Source of the DNA: Trissonchulus latispiculum
Lineage: Eukaryota; Nematoda; Enoplea; Enoplida; Ironidae
Length of the DNA stretch: 64,000 nucleotides
Assembly: GCA_030248195.1 (NCBI GenBank)
Contig: JASAND010032069.1
Span: 62,001 to 126,000, forward strand
Direction: 5' to 3'
The notes beneath the pieces were generated by a model, which saw only the letters and a list, made by a program, of their open reading frames with translations, made no database searches and was not told where the DNA came from. The position numbers and the translations under genes were made by a program. Below, one piece after another: positions 32,204-43,831 of this stretch. Each line of letters begins with the position of its first letter. Position 1 is the first letter of the stretch.

Positions 32204-33843
32204 TTAAATGCCTTAAGGTGCTGGTTTCCTTTCGGGTATTTTTGACTCCTACGGCTTTAATCATTTACGCAAATGGCTAAAACCTACGGAATAACCTATT
32301 TCCTGCTCTTTAACATTTTAGGACCAGTCCCGTATTCTTAGGCCAAAAGATAAGAAAGTTTTGGTTTTTGGCATTAAGCTCCCAGTAGGTAGACAAGACA
32401 CGGGATTGGTTGGTATGGCTGGAAAGAGGACCCGAAAATGAACATTTTTGCTCTAACCTTTGAGCTATCTCCAGTGGTTAAGTCAGTACAAGCAAAAAAC
32501 TGTTTTTAGGGTCAAAAAATGGCCATTTTCGAAGAAATCAGTTTTTTCAAAATTACTGCCACATGTTTAGGACAAAATTGGCTTAGTTATATTCAATCGA
32601 TACATCGTCCAAATGCACATTTTATGAATGCCTATGAGCTGGACTTTATTGCTTTCAGCTAGATACATGTTTGGCCGAAAAACCATTTTGGCAAAACTGC
32701 TATTATTTTGTTTCGAACATCATCGATTTCTCAAAAACTACTCGACGGATTCCGGAGATTTTCGGCAGAATCGAAATTCGCACTTCTGCGGAGGGACGTT
32801 TTTCTTGGTTTGGGCTAAAACATATTGAGTAGCAAGAAAACTCAATGCGAAGTTGCGGAATTTCGTGTTACTGTGCATTTGGCCGATTTTCTCGACCGTT
32901 AAGACCTGCTGAGCCAAATCCAAAAAACGTCCCTCGGCCCATATGTCCTTCATATCGTGGCACAAAAAGAACTTTTGGCCGATTCTTCAGTTTTGAGAAA
33001 GAAGTACACAATTTTGAAAAGTACACAAATTGACTACCACAAGAGTCAATTTTTACATTGACCTTCCGTTTTGTCATTGTTACGTTATATTAATCTTACC
33101 GCCGCGTTCGATAACTGTACATGCTGTTGTGGAACTTTAATTATCCTATCTTAACGCCTTGTTGCTGTTGTGCTTTTTGCTGTCATCTGTCGTCAACTAC
33201 TGTTGTGAAATTATAACGTTGCTAAGCGTATCCAGAGGCCTCTGCCCTCTACCAGGCTAAAAGCGCTTTCGAGAGAGCCGAACAGTACATAATTTCCGGG
33301 AAATTCAAAACCTTGATCATTTTTATTTCTTGAAGATGCGTTTGATTTAATAGATTAGTCCTTTCCTTAGCTTTGTAACATGGTTCTTTTTTTTGAAACT
33401 ACATAAGCCCAACATTAATTTCTCCTTAGATAAGTATCGGGCCGGGTCCGAGAACGGGGCCTGAAAACTGGGGGCCTACATGGATAAAAGAATTTTCGCA
33501 ATAATTCAAATTTTGCTATAATCTCGGATATCAACAAAATTACATTCTTATTTTCATTCAAATTGATGAGAAATTTAACTGACCAAGTTAACTTAATTTT
33601 GACTTTTAAAATTCCAATATTTTGTCTAAAAATTGTCAAACAATAACAAAATTAAAATAACAAAATTTAGGCTTACTTTTCATTATTGACATACTGACAT
33701 TTCTAAATTAGCAGCATAGTAATGGTATATCATTAAAACATTTTGCGGGTGTCTGGCGGGTAGCAGTCGACTGAGGGCCGCGGGCCACAGAGCGGGGCGG
33801 AGCGGGTCGACAAAATGGTGCCCACTTCAACTCTGGGCTCACC

Positions 33844-34351
33844 TTGGAGCTTTGCAATACTACACAAGAAGTCATCAAATCTACTGAGAACACAAGACCT
33901 CACAGCTCACACGGATTACATCTGTCTGTTGACATTCAGGTTTTCTAAAATTTGGCACAGTCAAAACTCAATTCTCAGTCCCCGCTACATTATTAAAGAG
34001 CTGTGGTAAGCCGGTAGCACAATTTCTTGTTGTTGTATCTTTACATTTAATTGTACTACGCTGGAGACAACAGAAACTTAAGTGTAATCAAAACACGGAA
34101 TGAAAACTTCGATTCTGAGTCAAAACCTGAACCAGAATACTCCTCTGTTAACAGATAGCCGCTCGAGGCTTAACACATAACTTGGTGAAATGCCACCACT
34201 GAGTCCCAGTAGTGAAGACTATAAGACGTTGTTATTTAGTGGGCTTTCCCGACTTCAAAATAAACACACAGAACAAATGACAAGCAAGTTGTTCTATTGC
34301 CTGGAGAAACTTGATGAAAGCAGCTGTTACTACTTCCCGCGCCAACGCTGA
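33844..34351 (+). CDS. Coding-like fragments with possible splice signals, unknown gene
   Basis: Directly right of the hAT element, the plus strand is open to 34008 with balanced composition (SFAILHKKSSNLLRTQDLTA, then TDYICLLTFRFSKIWH, SPRYIIKELW), ending at a good donor (CTGTG|GTAAGC). A second run at about 34056-34160 reads ...NENFDSESKPEPEYSSVNR before a stop. A third, 34190-34351, starts at ATG and gives 53 residues (MPPLSPSSEDYKTLLFSGLS ... DESSCYYFPRQR). I do not recognise any of them, and the phases I tried do not join cleanly. This may be a host gene damaged by the transposon, a pseudogene, or separate small ORFs. Confidence 0.3.
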
Positions 34352-35314
34352 GGTTGTTTTGAATGCTCCGCAAAAGTTGCCATCTTTTATGTGTCTGAAC
34401 AACGACTGACAGATATGAATGCAAGCTGCAAGAAATCTGACTTTGTTGCAAATCTTAAAATAAACTAATATATTTGATCGCTTAAAATTGACAGATCAAT
34501 TCTAGCCCCGTTGCTTGTGAGAAATGCCGACGAAGCAAAACAGGGCAGTTAAATGTATGTCCGTTACGAAATTGTCACTCTTAGTCCTGGTAATTCGTCT
34601 GCCGAGAAAGCGGTGTGCATTTTCCATGCCGACAAACCGCGCCGTTCCGGCCGCCTTAATAGTTAATCATCCGATAGTTTTAAAATTACATTTTAGCGGA
34701 ACAATTAAGGTGCTAGTATTGTTTCACCTATTTCGGGTGACAACTTTCGCAAAAGCTGTCTGAAATGCTGTTTGAAACTTTCAGAACACACTGGTTCAGT
34801 GTTTCTGATCGAATTACGGAGCGTTTGTATGAAAATTTGGACATTTTAAATTTTTGCCGCGTAAGTTTCATTGCATAAAATTAGCCAAAGCCTTATGCAA
34901 TCGAAAGAGCTCGTCAAATTGCTGGACCAATTTTTCCATAATCTTCTAAATTCTGAGAGATAAACGAGTAAAGTTTTAGGCAAAAACCAGCTGATTTCCA
35001 GATTTTTGTCAGTAGCTGCAAAATCAAACCACAACATTCGACAACGGTATATCCAAATTAATATCCGTCTACATACAGTCACATTTTCTGTCACATTTTC
35101 TGTGAAAAATGAGCTTGATTACTTGAGTCCAATTGAAGTTATGGCTAATAAACCGATTTTTCTTGTAGCAAGGTTTCTGTTGGGAGTTTTAAATAAAAAT
35201 TAGTCATGGGCTTCCTTCGGATTGGTTGATTTCCTTTCCACTCTCTGCCTGCCAATTTGTTGTTCACGTACTTTCATCGATTATGTTTGTGAGTTGTGCC
35301 AAAGTTTGCAGTTA
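34352..35314. other. Unassigned sequence
   Basis: One plus-strand ATG frame (34524-34763, 79 codons, basic and hydrophobic) is open but matches nothing I know and is probably chance. The rest is AT-rich non-coding sequence. Confidence 0.25.
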
Positions 35315-35320
35315 TTTATT
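35315..35320 (-). terminator. Poly(A) signal AATAAA of the small two-exon gene
   Basis: AATAAA on the minus strand begins about 22 nt after the predicted stop at 35342. The close spacing matches that of the Rab gene in this window. Confidence 0.45.
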
Positions 35321-35341
35321 TATCTATCTATTTATGTACTG

Positions 35342-35787
35342 TTAAAGATAAATCATAAAGGTCGTCTCGTCTTTATCTTGGCCATCTCGGTTCCACTTTA
35401 ACATGTGTCTTCGTCGTAAAAGGTTGGTCACGAGTTTCTTGCTGTCCGCTAAAGTTACATTCTGCAGTCCGCCTATTTTTAACTCTAACAAATTCCAAAA
35501 CTACATGTACATTTAATAAAAAGCACCATTGGTAATAATCTTACAGGGACAAACTACACAGAAAAATAATATTTATAGTTTCAATATAGTGTAAACATTC
35601 AAGCTCATTGTCATACGTAAACGTAGTTTCCACAGCTTTCTCGTGTTGTCTTCTTGTCGTCCGGTTCTTCGGCCATTGTACAGTTTAATTGACACACATG
35701 GGGGCACCAGGCCATGTGAAGCTGGTGCACAACGGTTAAGGCCCAGGTTACAAGACAAATGATTCCCAGAGTATACAGATCAGCCAT
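35342..35787 (-). CDS. Small two-exon gene, predicted secreted or membrane-anchored 96-residue protein of unknown family
   Basis: Exon 1 (35617-35787) starts at ATG in a favourable context (GCCATGG) and reads MADLYTLGIICLVTWALTVV, a likely signal peptide or membrane anchor, then a Cys-rich part (C28, C32, C36, C52: WCPHVCQLNC...ESC) with an acidic/basic stretch. Without splicing it would stop after 58 residues. A donor (TTTAC|GTATGA) lies one codon before that, and 155 bp on an acceptor (GGACTGCAG) opens exon 2 (35342-35461). Exon 2 reads NVTLADSKKLVTNLLRRRH and ends ...DETTFMIYL, in phase, with an N-glycosylation sequon at the junction. An alternative acceptor (AAAAATAG) is possible. A five-Cys short protein with a triple-Arg segment could be a secreted peptide precursor, but the family is unknown. 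Confidence 0.45.
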
Positions 35788-36069
35788 GGCATGCGATTGG
35801 TGTGGTTAGTGCTGAGACCAAATCAAGAAATAGTTTTGTGTTCTTAACTCAGCAACCATAATACCATTATCTAAACATTTTAACAGTATTTTAATGAGCT
35901 TTGAATAAATAATGAAAGTGAATTAAAACATTTCTGAAAATTGTTGGGTTGGATACCGCTGACCGGACCTTCCACTGAGCCTTAAACTCCGAATTCTATG
36001 AGTGCTACTATCGATAGGGGCCGACGTTTATCAGGCATCTCAACATGAATACTGAACTTCAGTAAATCT
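35788..36069. other. 5' flank of the small gene, non-coding
   Basis: No TATA box or other promoter element could be assigned with confidence; no repeats recognised. Confidence 0.3.
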
Positions 36070-36680
36070 TTGACCCCGGTGTTATCAAAACACGGGGTTC
36101 AATAAAGCCGGGTTGAAATAACAGGGTGAGTTTGAAAATGGAGTTAAGTTCGAACCCAATGCTATCAGGAAACCTGAGTTAAAAATCCTGGTTGGTTTAG
36201 GGGTTGAAATCGAAGAATCTCAAACCCCCTTCCCCACCTCAGTACTGCCCATTATCATTGGTGATTAGGGCCAATTGAAACCAACTTTAGTCGAATTTTT
36301 CAGCACATATACCTTTTGATTTCTCCATGGCAATCTCATTATTTTTTATTTGATTCCTACTGATGATAGTAGTGTGATTAATTGTTGAACGTCAACTTTT
36401 TAAATTTGAAGACATTAGGAATGGCATGCAGTCAGCAGCTACATTCTTGAAGATACGTACCTTTTTAAACTTTTTAAAAACTGGGTTGAAACAGCGTTGA
36501 AAACTGGTTTGAAATCGGGACTGAAACGATTAAACCCAGGTTTAAGCTAACCTAACCCCACAAAAGTAATAACATTCGGTTGATCACCCTGGGGCCAGTG
36601 TTACCAAGTATCCCAACCGGGGTTGAAACTGGAGCTGAAAACTTCAACCCAGTGTTGTCAAAATAGGGTTGAATAGACCC
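36070..36680. repeat. GTTGAAA/AACCC-rich repeat region, probable MITE remnant
   Basis: CRGTGTTRYCAA occurs three times in direct orientation (about 36078, 36598, 36652), each followed within 25 bp by GGGTTGAA or GGGGTT. The interval also has many GGGTTGAAA / TTTAACCCAGG units in both orientations. Composition and layout resemble the subterminal arrays of the other elements here, but I could not define ends or a target duplication. Confidence 0.4.
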
Positions 36681-37381
36681 CATAAGTCTCCAAGATTGTA
36701 CCAAATGCGAAGGATACTTTCCCTGCGCAAAGTAGATTTATGCCGCTCGAAACATGAAAAAGTGCAAAAACTGCTAAAAAGTGAATTTTTGAAGATTGTC
36801 CAACATACACAATATTTACATCAATCGATAGCTTTCATGCTTCTGAACAACTTTTCTTCTGGGCGCAACTGCGTATTCGCCACCCATTTCAAGTTATTTT
36901 CGAATATATACCTGAAATTTCATCATTTGAAAGTACGACTGAATTGAGAAATTTTGCCTTCGATTTGGCTCAGTTTAAATAAAAGCTTGATTAAGCTTAG
37001 AAAACAGCTGCATCGGCCAGAACTCATGCATTTACATGTATTTCGTTGCTTATGAACTATGTGCGGTGAGGATATACAAACGCTAGGAGAATGTACTGGT
37101 CAAGCTGGCATTCAACTGAAAACTCAGAATAACAACCGTACATCCATTTATGATGAAAACAAAGTGAAGTTTATGTTATAGTTGTAGGGTCAGTAAGGCT
37201 ACATAGCAGCACAATTTGAGCCAAATTTGGCAACGTTATCATGCTAGAACACCTTGAGATACTCTTTGAACAAGGCAAAAATTAACGTTTTTCGTGTTTC
37301 AAGCAGCGTAAAACTAAAATGCGCTGACCGAATTCTTTCATATTTTGTGCGATTTTAGAGACCTATGGGATGTATGTGCTT
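36681..37381. other. Unassigned, transposon-like non-coding sequence
   Basis: Contains TTTACATCAATCGATAGCT, a phrase close to ones near 31760 and 53025 inside the TTAA-flanked elements, so part of this stretch is probably related repeat sequence. The open frame at 36669-36947 has no recognisable domain. Confidence 0.3.
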
Positions 37382-38383
37382 TGCACACCCAGAGTTGGAA
37401 GTGGGCCGCGGGTACCCACTTGAAACGAGGCCTAAAAATTGCAGTCTAAATAGGAAAATTTTCATAAAAATTCAGTTTTTACTATGGTTTTAAACATCAC
37501 AAATTACTAGGCATTATTATTTTCAATAAAGATAGATGAGAACTAAAACGAACGATCTGCACCAAATAACTTAATTTAGACTTCTAAAATTCCAAAATTT
37601 TGGTTAAAAATTGACAAAAATTACAAAGTTTTGTCCCGGTTGGCATCGAGACTTCACCACCGAGGCTGACATCGGGCGCAAGCCCAGGTGCATTCCTAAC
37701 TAGGTAAATGTATCAGTTAGATTAAACTAAGGTCATGTACCATTACATGTAGGCCAAAACTCAATTTTTGCAAAAACTGTTTTATACTTATATTAGGAGG
37801 TCAGACAGATTTCCTGATACTCAGACACTCAAATCTGAGGTCTACGTAGTGTGACCCAATACGGGTCACATGGCCCCCACGTAATGACTATGTCGCCTGC
37901 AATTAATGACCCAAACAAGCTCACGCTTATTTTCGAAATATATTATGGTTTAGGTTATTCATTTATGTTTATTATTCATTTTTACGTACAACAAAAACTT
38001 ATCATATCAAAAATTTGGTCAAAATTGCTCATAACCGTGAAACATGGAAATCTGTGGAAATCAGCTTTTTCGGTTCTTTATGTGTCACTGAAAACTTTAC
38101 TGACAGGCCAGCATGCAAATTTGATTGTAATAACGCCAAGGTTTTAAGCCGTGGTTACACTTGACAATCTTGTGACAACGCGTTGCCACAACGCGTTGTC
38201 ACAACGGCCGTTGCCACAGCATTGTCACGACGTTGTCCGTGTAACCAATAACAAAACGTTGTGACAACTGGTGACAACGCGTTGGGACCGTGTCCGATTT
38301 CGTTGTGACAACGCAATAGTAAACATAGCGTTGGTTCAACAGCAAGTGTGCGTTGTCACGGTCTCTTGTCACTTGTAACCACT

Positions 38384-38828
38384 TGTGAAATATTCCTTGT
38401 GTTTCGCATCTTTTGGTGAAAATCTTCATAAATGATGAAACAAATTTGACCTTAGCTAATCGGGTAGTTTTGCACTATGGAGTTAGAATTCAAAACGTTG
38501 TAGGTGTTAGTTGGTTCACTGATTCGGGCGGGAGCAGTCAGGTCTTTGTTTAGTGAATTTTGTGTGGGCAGCTGAGTCTTAATAGTGAATTTGTTGTGAG
38601 CATTTTGTTATATTATCCGAACTTAGTGCCTTTGAAAATTATGAAGATGTACATTTGAATTTGTTTAATTGAAGTAAAAGTATCGTGTTTTTCTAAACTT
38701 CTAGTTTCTACATTTTCGTAGATAGGCGCGAGGAGATAGTACTTAGGCATACACTACCGAAGCGAGAACCTGCACATGTATTTATTAGTCGTTTATTTAA
38801 CAGTACGTTGAGCAACCGCATTTCCACA
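38384..38828 (+). repeat. 5' LTR (445 bp)
   Basis: Starts TGTGAAATATTCC and ends ATTTCCACA, with terminal TG...CA and short inverted ends. It matches 46887-47371 almost throughout; differences include loss of a GTGACTTTT phrase and of the short ATTAGTC repeats present in the 3' copy, and single substitutions (for example TTTTGG/TTTTCG near the start). Confidence 0.92.
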
Positions 38829-38832
38829 AAAT

Positions 38833-38845
38833 TGGCGACCGTGTC
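38833..38845 (+). other. Candidate primer-binding site
   Basis: TGGCGACCGTGTC lies four bases after the 5' LTR. A TGG start at this position is standard for a tRNA-primed LTR element; I did not identify the tRNA. Confidence 0.6.
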
Positions 38846-38913
38846 ATTCGGTAAATGCCTGTTTTTTCTCCTCCAAATACTCGCGCCAGAACAAAACAAC
38901 AAAAAGAAAAAGT

Positions 38914-41900
38914 TTGAAGGTTTTTTTTGAAAATTTGCCTGCTCATCAGGCACCTGAAGTAGACGAAAGTTTTGCGATGTCACAGCCTACCGTGTCTGGA
39001 CTGGGGGGGGGTGGAAATCTCCCCCAAACCGGGGCCAGCTCGGAGGTCGGGGGGACGCCGCGTCCAACGTTGACTGGGGTAGGTCGGGGTTCGCTCCATC
39101 CTTCCCCAGTGGCCCCAACTCCCAGTTCCACTGCTATAAATGTACAAATTTCACAAAGTTCAGGTGTGGGACGGGGGAGGTCTCCCGGCTCCCACTATTC
39201 ATCACAACTGGGCCAGCGCCCTGTGGGGGCTGGGCCCGGGTCAAATGTTCAGTCTATTGGTGGGGAGGCTACGGTGCCATGCTACAGCAAACTTGGGGGG
39301 GGTCCGTTGGTTGCGGTTGCAGAGAAATCACCTGTGCCAAATGGGGGGGGGCTCCTCCCCCCACGGGTGTGGGTACCCTCCCCCAAGAAAATGCCGTTCG
39401 ACAGACGGGTCATTTTGTTGAAAGTTTATCTGAAACCTCCGTCCAAATTGTGGGAGGGGTGGGTTCTCAAACTATGTCCCGTTTTGCTTTGCAGGCCCCA
39501 TTGTCGGCAGATACTTGTGACTCAGATTTTCCAGCTGGGCGGGCTCTTCCCGAGGGGGGAGGGGGCTTTGCCTCTGCCTCCGATGGTACCGTTGTGCAGG
39601 CTGGAGTAGGTGGGGCCAGATTCAAAATCGAAATTTCGCCCAATCTTCCGCTCTCGCGACCTCGCAGTCCTCCAACGAAAGGTTCATGGACAGTGCCTAC
39701 CAGAGGGTTTTGAGTCCCAACCAAAATTTGGAGGACCCCCAGGGGTACCCCCCTGGCTTCTCCAGCACGGTGGCGGATACGCATTTGATGCCTTTGGGTT
39801 ATGCGGGCACGATTTATACTCAGTCAGTCCCTTTGAACCAGCCAGTGGAAGGAAACGTCCCTCATGAAATTTCGTCTGAATATGCCTTTCCCCAGGCCCA
39901 AATTTCGGGACCGACTCCCCTCCCAGTAACGACAGCTGGCCAGATCGATCCAAATTTGGTTATGATTAGAAATACAGAGCCTGCGGACCACGTGCAGCCA
40001 CCTTGTGCTCACGGTGCGGTGGGCATTCCCGTATCCTCCGCCCTCCCCTGATGTCGTCTATCCTGTTGTCCCAGATCCTGCTACTCTGAATCCGCCATTG
40101 GTCTCCCCTGAATTCTATACTCAGAGTCACACGCAGGGGGGCCCCACCTACCTGACTCTGCGGCCAAATACGTGGGGTTATCATTTGTATCAGGGGGCGT
40201 GTATGGCAGGGCCCCAGCCTGGCCTGGAGTCCCACATGCCACAGGTACGTCATATTCCTGATAATTCTCGTGAAAAGGTGGATCAATATGTTTTGAAAGT
40301 GCCTAAGACTTTTCAGTATGATGTTTTGGAAAGACAGGTCCACGAAAATCCTACTGTTCACGAACTGGAACAATCTGGCATGTGGGACCCATATCGGTAT
40401 GACTTGCGGGGGGAATCGCCTAACCCGTATTTGCCTGGGCCGCCTCCCCCTGATCCAAATGCTGATAAGTATTATTTGGCCGCAGAGACAGTAGCCCACA
40501 CTACTACGTGCGATTTTGCTGCTCAACATACTGTGGCCACCCCTGGTCCGGGCTCCGCGGTCCCTGTGCGGCCCCAGAGCTTGGTCAGGATCCCTGCTGT
40601 GGGTGCCGCTCCGGGCCCCGGAGCCTACCAGGTTCAGACTGGGCCACAAATGTCAAGTTTGGGTAGAAATATTGGAATTCGCGATGGACAGCCCTCCAGG
40701 TTCGTGTATCCACAGCAGCAACCTATTCTTCAACCAGGAATTCCACAATTTGGAATGATAAATTCTCTGCCTCCTTCTTCTCAAGAGCCTGTGAGGCATC
40801 CAGTGCCTCGTTTGACAGCAGCTTCACCTCCCAATCCTCCCAATCCTCCTCCTCCTCCTCCTCCTCCTGCACCTATGGTACGCCCTCCTCTTTTGCGGGT
40901 TACCGTTCCTGTTTCGGGTCCAAAAATTGCCCCTCTCCCTGTTTTTGCGCCACAGACTACGCAGGCCACAGATTCTTCGGTCGCGAAGCATGATGCTTCT
41001 CTATACAGAATGTACATCGACATCCTACGGGACATTCCTCGATTTGATCCGGATCGGATGTATTTAGAAGATTGGCTCCCGAATTTCAAGTCTGCGGCAA
41101 AAATTCATAGAATCCCAGCCGAGCAGTGGGCCAGGCTATTGTTCAATAAATTAACGGGTAAAGCCCTGATTTTCGCCTCTCGCTGTGGTCCGGAGGTTGC
41201 GGACACTTTTGAAGGATTCGTCAATCTACTGAAATCTCAATTCCCACGACCGCAATTGTCAATCCGGGGTAGATACGTATCTTTTGCTAGACGGGTCCAG
41301 CGCCACGGGGAGTCGGTCCGGCTATATATTTCGGAGCACAGGCACAGGTTATTTCGATTTGGCCAGATGATGCGCTGGAACGTGAACAACAGTGCGCTCA
41401 GCAGCTTTTCGCTGGAATTACAGATAAAACCTACATCAGTGCCTTGGCCCCTCTTTTCATTGATCATGCTCCCACCATGGATCAACTATTACGTATCATT
41501 GATAAACTCGATTCCCGTGACTCAAGACCCTCTGAGGAGGATAGTCTATGCTATTCCATGCCTTTGTATCAGGTGTCTGCGGATGACATGGTCCAGAATG
41601 ACTCGAGTTCGAATCCCAAACCTCCTGTAGAAAAACCAAAGGACCTGGCCGGGGGGATCCGGATGGAATTACGGGAGATGCGTGACTGGGTGGAACAGCA
41701 GATCCGGGACCGGTTCAATCAAATGGAGGAAGAACGGAAAAAAAGGTTGGGTCCTGTATGTAAGTTTTGTAAGAGGAAGGGACATCCCCCAGAAAAATGC
41801 TGGGATAAATATCCTGAACAGGCCCTCCCGGACTATAGGCCACGACCGTCGCCTACAGGTGTAAATTACGTAGAGGATACGTATTATTACCCCCAGCCCT

Positions 41901-42274
41901 ACTATTCACAGCCTCCTCAACGGTACTATCCGTCTCCGGCGCCAGCGCTACCTGCACAGGCGGCCTACTATGAACCGCCGACATACGTATATGCACAGCC
42001 ACAGGTTGCATCTCCTGTGGCTCAGCCAGGGCCGCAGCAGGTGTCTGCGCCAACGGTTCAGCCAACATATTACTACACTCAGGCTCAGGTGGCCCCGCAG
42101 GTTCAGTCTCAGGTTCCACCTCCAGTAGTGGGGTCGGCCCCTCCGACTGCCGCCTGCTCCGGGACATCGGCGCCGACCGTTCAACAACAGGCTGGTCAGG
42201 GCGTGCCTGTGCAGGGGGCGCCTCGGGTGTCCTACGTAGGTTCTACACAAGGACCTGTTCAGGGGGAACGGTAG
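38914..42274 (+). pseudogene. gag region: Pro/Gly-rich leader, capsid, CCHC zinc knuckle
   Basis: Open segments in changing frames: 38914 to about 39400, about 39300-39713, 39686-40051, 40005-41360, then about 41361-42274. The first kilobase encodes Gly/Pro/Ser-rich sequence with runs of G in the DNA. 40980-41360 has the capsid: YLEDWLPNFKSAAKIHRIPA, WARLLFNKLTGKALIFASRC and FVNLLKSQF, typical of gypsy gag. The frame changes by one base near 41361 (within CGATTTGGCC), and the capsid C-terminal half continues to about 41530. A coiled, charged linker (RDWVEQQIRDRFNQMEEERK) leads to the zinc knuckle CKFCKRKGHPPEKC (C-x2-C-x4-H-x4-C, about 41762-41803), followed by a Tyr/Pro/Gln-rich tail. The breaks mean no intact gag here, unless some are sequencing errors at homopolymers. 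Confidence 0.85.
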
Positions 42275-43200
42275 TGTCGGCTCAAAATACAGTATCAGCA
42301 ACTGATCAAAATCAAGTGCCGGCCCCAAATCAATTACCGGTCCAAAACCAAGTACCTGTTCAAAATCAGTCGCGGGCCCAAAATGTGCCGTCTCAGGAAC
42401 AGGTTATGCAGATTTTGTCCCCATTTCATGTTGGTAGGATTGAAATTTTTTCTGATCCTCCTACCCAAACACCTGCAACATCTGCTCAAACACCCGCAAC
42501 ATTTGCTCAAACACCTGCTATATCTACCCAAACCTCCGCCCTCCGTTCTCCGATTATGGTTTATGCTTTTTTATGGCTTATGTTTTTATGTACTCGAAAG
42601 TCTCTATATCTTCAAGATCAAAAGGGGACAGGAATTTGGCATCCACTGTTGTCTCCTGAAGAGACCCGTGCCGACTGGTTTTCAAGTCCAAAATCGCAAT
42701 CAGCGGCAGCAATGGCCATTGATGTAGATGTCCCCCCAGCGTCGGAGATTTGAGACTCAGCCCTCACCTCCTTCCAAGATTGTGAGCAATTGTATTTTTT
42801 CGAACTTCCTGAATCTCTTATTCAGGAGAGTAAATTTTTACTTTATGCAGGAGTAGTGGAGCCATGTGGGAGAAAATACGAAATTTTGGTGGTCAACCCC
42901 ACCTCGACATCGGTGCGTTTGGAAAATGCCATCGTTGTCGGCTCGGCCGCTCCTGTGGCTGAATACTGGGCTCATGATGCACAATTCTCTGTCCCACTAG
43001 TGGTCTCTCAGGCACGTACAAATTTGTATCCCCTGGGACATGAAATTATTTTCGCGGTAGGTGAAAATTTGGGGGCACCTCTATCTCGTGTAGAGCAACG
43101 ATTCTACGTACGTGAAAATTTGCTCGAAAATGATATTGTCTTTTACTCAGAAGAGCCTGAAGATATGGTTGACGATTCTGAATTGTTTTCGCATTTGTAG
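42274..43200 (+). pseudogene. Region after gag: Gln/Pro-rich spacer and a post-protease-like segment
   Basis: 42274-42753 is open and rich in NQVP and TPAT repeats, with a short hydrophobic run (VYAFLWLMFLC). 42790-43200 reads LYAGVVEPCGRKYEILVVNP then SVRLENAIVVGSAAPV, which resembles the strand pattern between protease and reverse transcriptase in gypsy pol ('pG-V-x-N-x-x-x-p-v-x-l-x-x-G-x-x-VG'). No protease DTG triad was seen. Assignment is tentative. Confidence 0.45.
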
Positions 43201-43452
43201 ATGATGGTGAACAGTCCGAAGAAAGTGGGAGTTTTTCTGCCGATCCCTCAAAATGTCTTAAAGAGGGGGTAGGTAAAGGGACCGAGATCGAACAGGGGGA
43301 ACAGCCTCTTGAAATGGTATCGGGAAAAGCTGCTTTCAAAAAGGGTTTTTCTTCTTCTCCTGACCTGGAAGATTGTCTGAAAGAGGGGGTCGCCCCCCCT
43401 AAAGAGGGGGTAAACCTCCCAGTGCCTTCCACCCCAGCCGTTAAATTCTTGT

Positions 43453-43831
43453 TTGTTTGGGGAGGGCGAACTTGCCCACCTCCCCCCGGATTTTTCTACT
43501 CGTTTAACGCTGGTTCCAGTTGGGTTTGCCGAGTGTAGATTTTTGGGTCCACGAAACGCAGGAAGGTCAGTCCTCTCTCCTACCAGAGGCTCCTTCTGGG
43601 AAGTTATCCCAAGGAGGACTGGATCTGGATTCTGGTCTATCCGAGGGGGGCTTCCCCGAAGAGTCGCCCTGTGGTACACCGGAGGTGGACTTTGGTGTGC
43701 TTGTGGGAATTCAAGGAGAGACGACTGGCAAAACCGAGCAGCCGGTGGCGGAGACAACCTACAATCGTACCGATCCTCCTATCGAAAATCTTCATATGAA
43801 TCGTCTGAAACCTGTCTATCGTGATACCTAA
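43453..43831 (+). pseudogene. Possible pol 3' end
   Basis: A frame ending at 43831 closes with ENLHMNRLKPVYRDT, similar to the 'VHVxRLKPY' ending of many gypsy integrases. The preceding Gly/Pro-rich sequence (43200-43700) is not recognisable pol. If right, everything from reverse transcriptase to the integrase core has been deleted between about 43200 and 43750. Weak evidence. Confidence 0.3.

Larger units (their letters stand above)
29744..33835. mobile_element. hAT-type element (outer shell of a three-level nest)
   Basis: Inverted termini CAGAGTTGGAAGTGGGCC and GTGCCCACTTCAACTCTG, flanked by the perfect 8-bp duplication GGCTCACC at 29736-29743 and 33836-33843. This is diagnostic of hAT. 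Subterminal CCCGCGGGTA motifs occur at both ends. About 2 kb of it is a later TTAA-flanked insertion. No transposase ORF is visible, so it is non-autonomous. The same family, with closely related interior (33430-33650 versus 37430-37630), forms the shell at 37390-47718. Confidence 0.88.
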
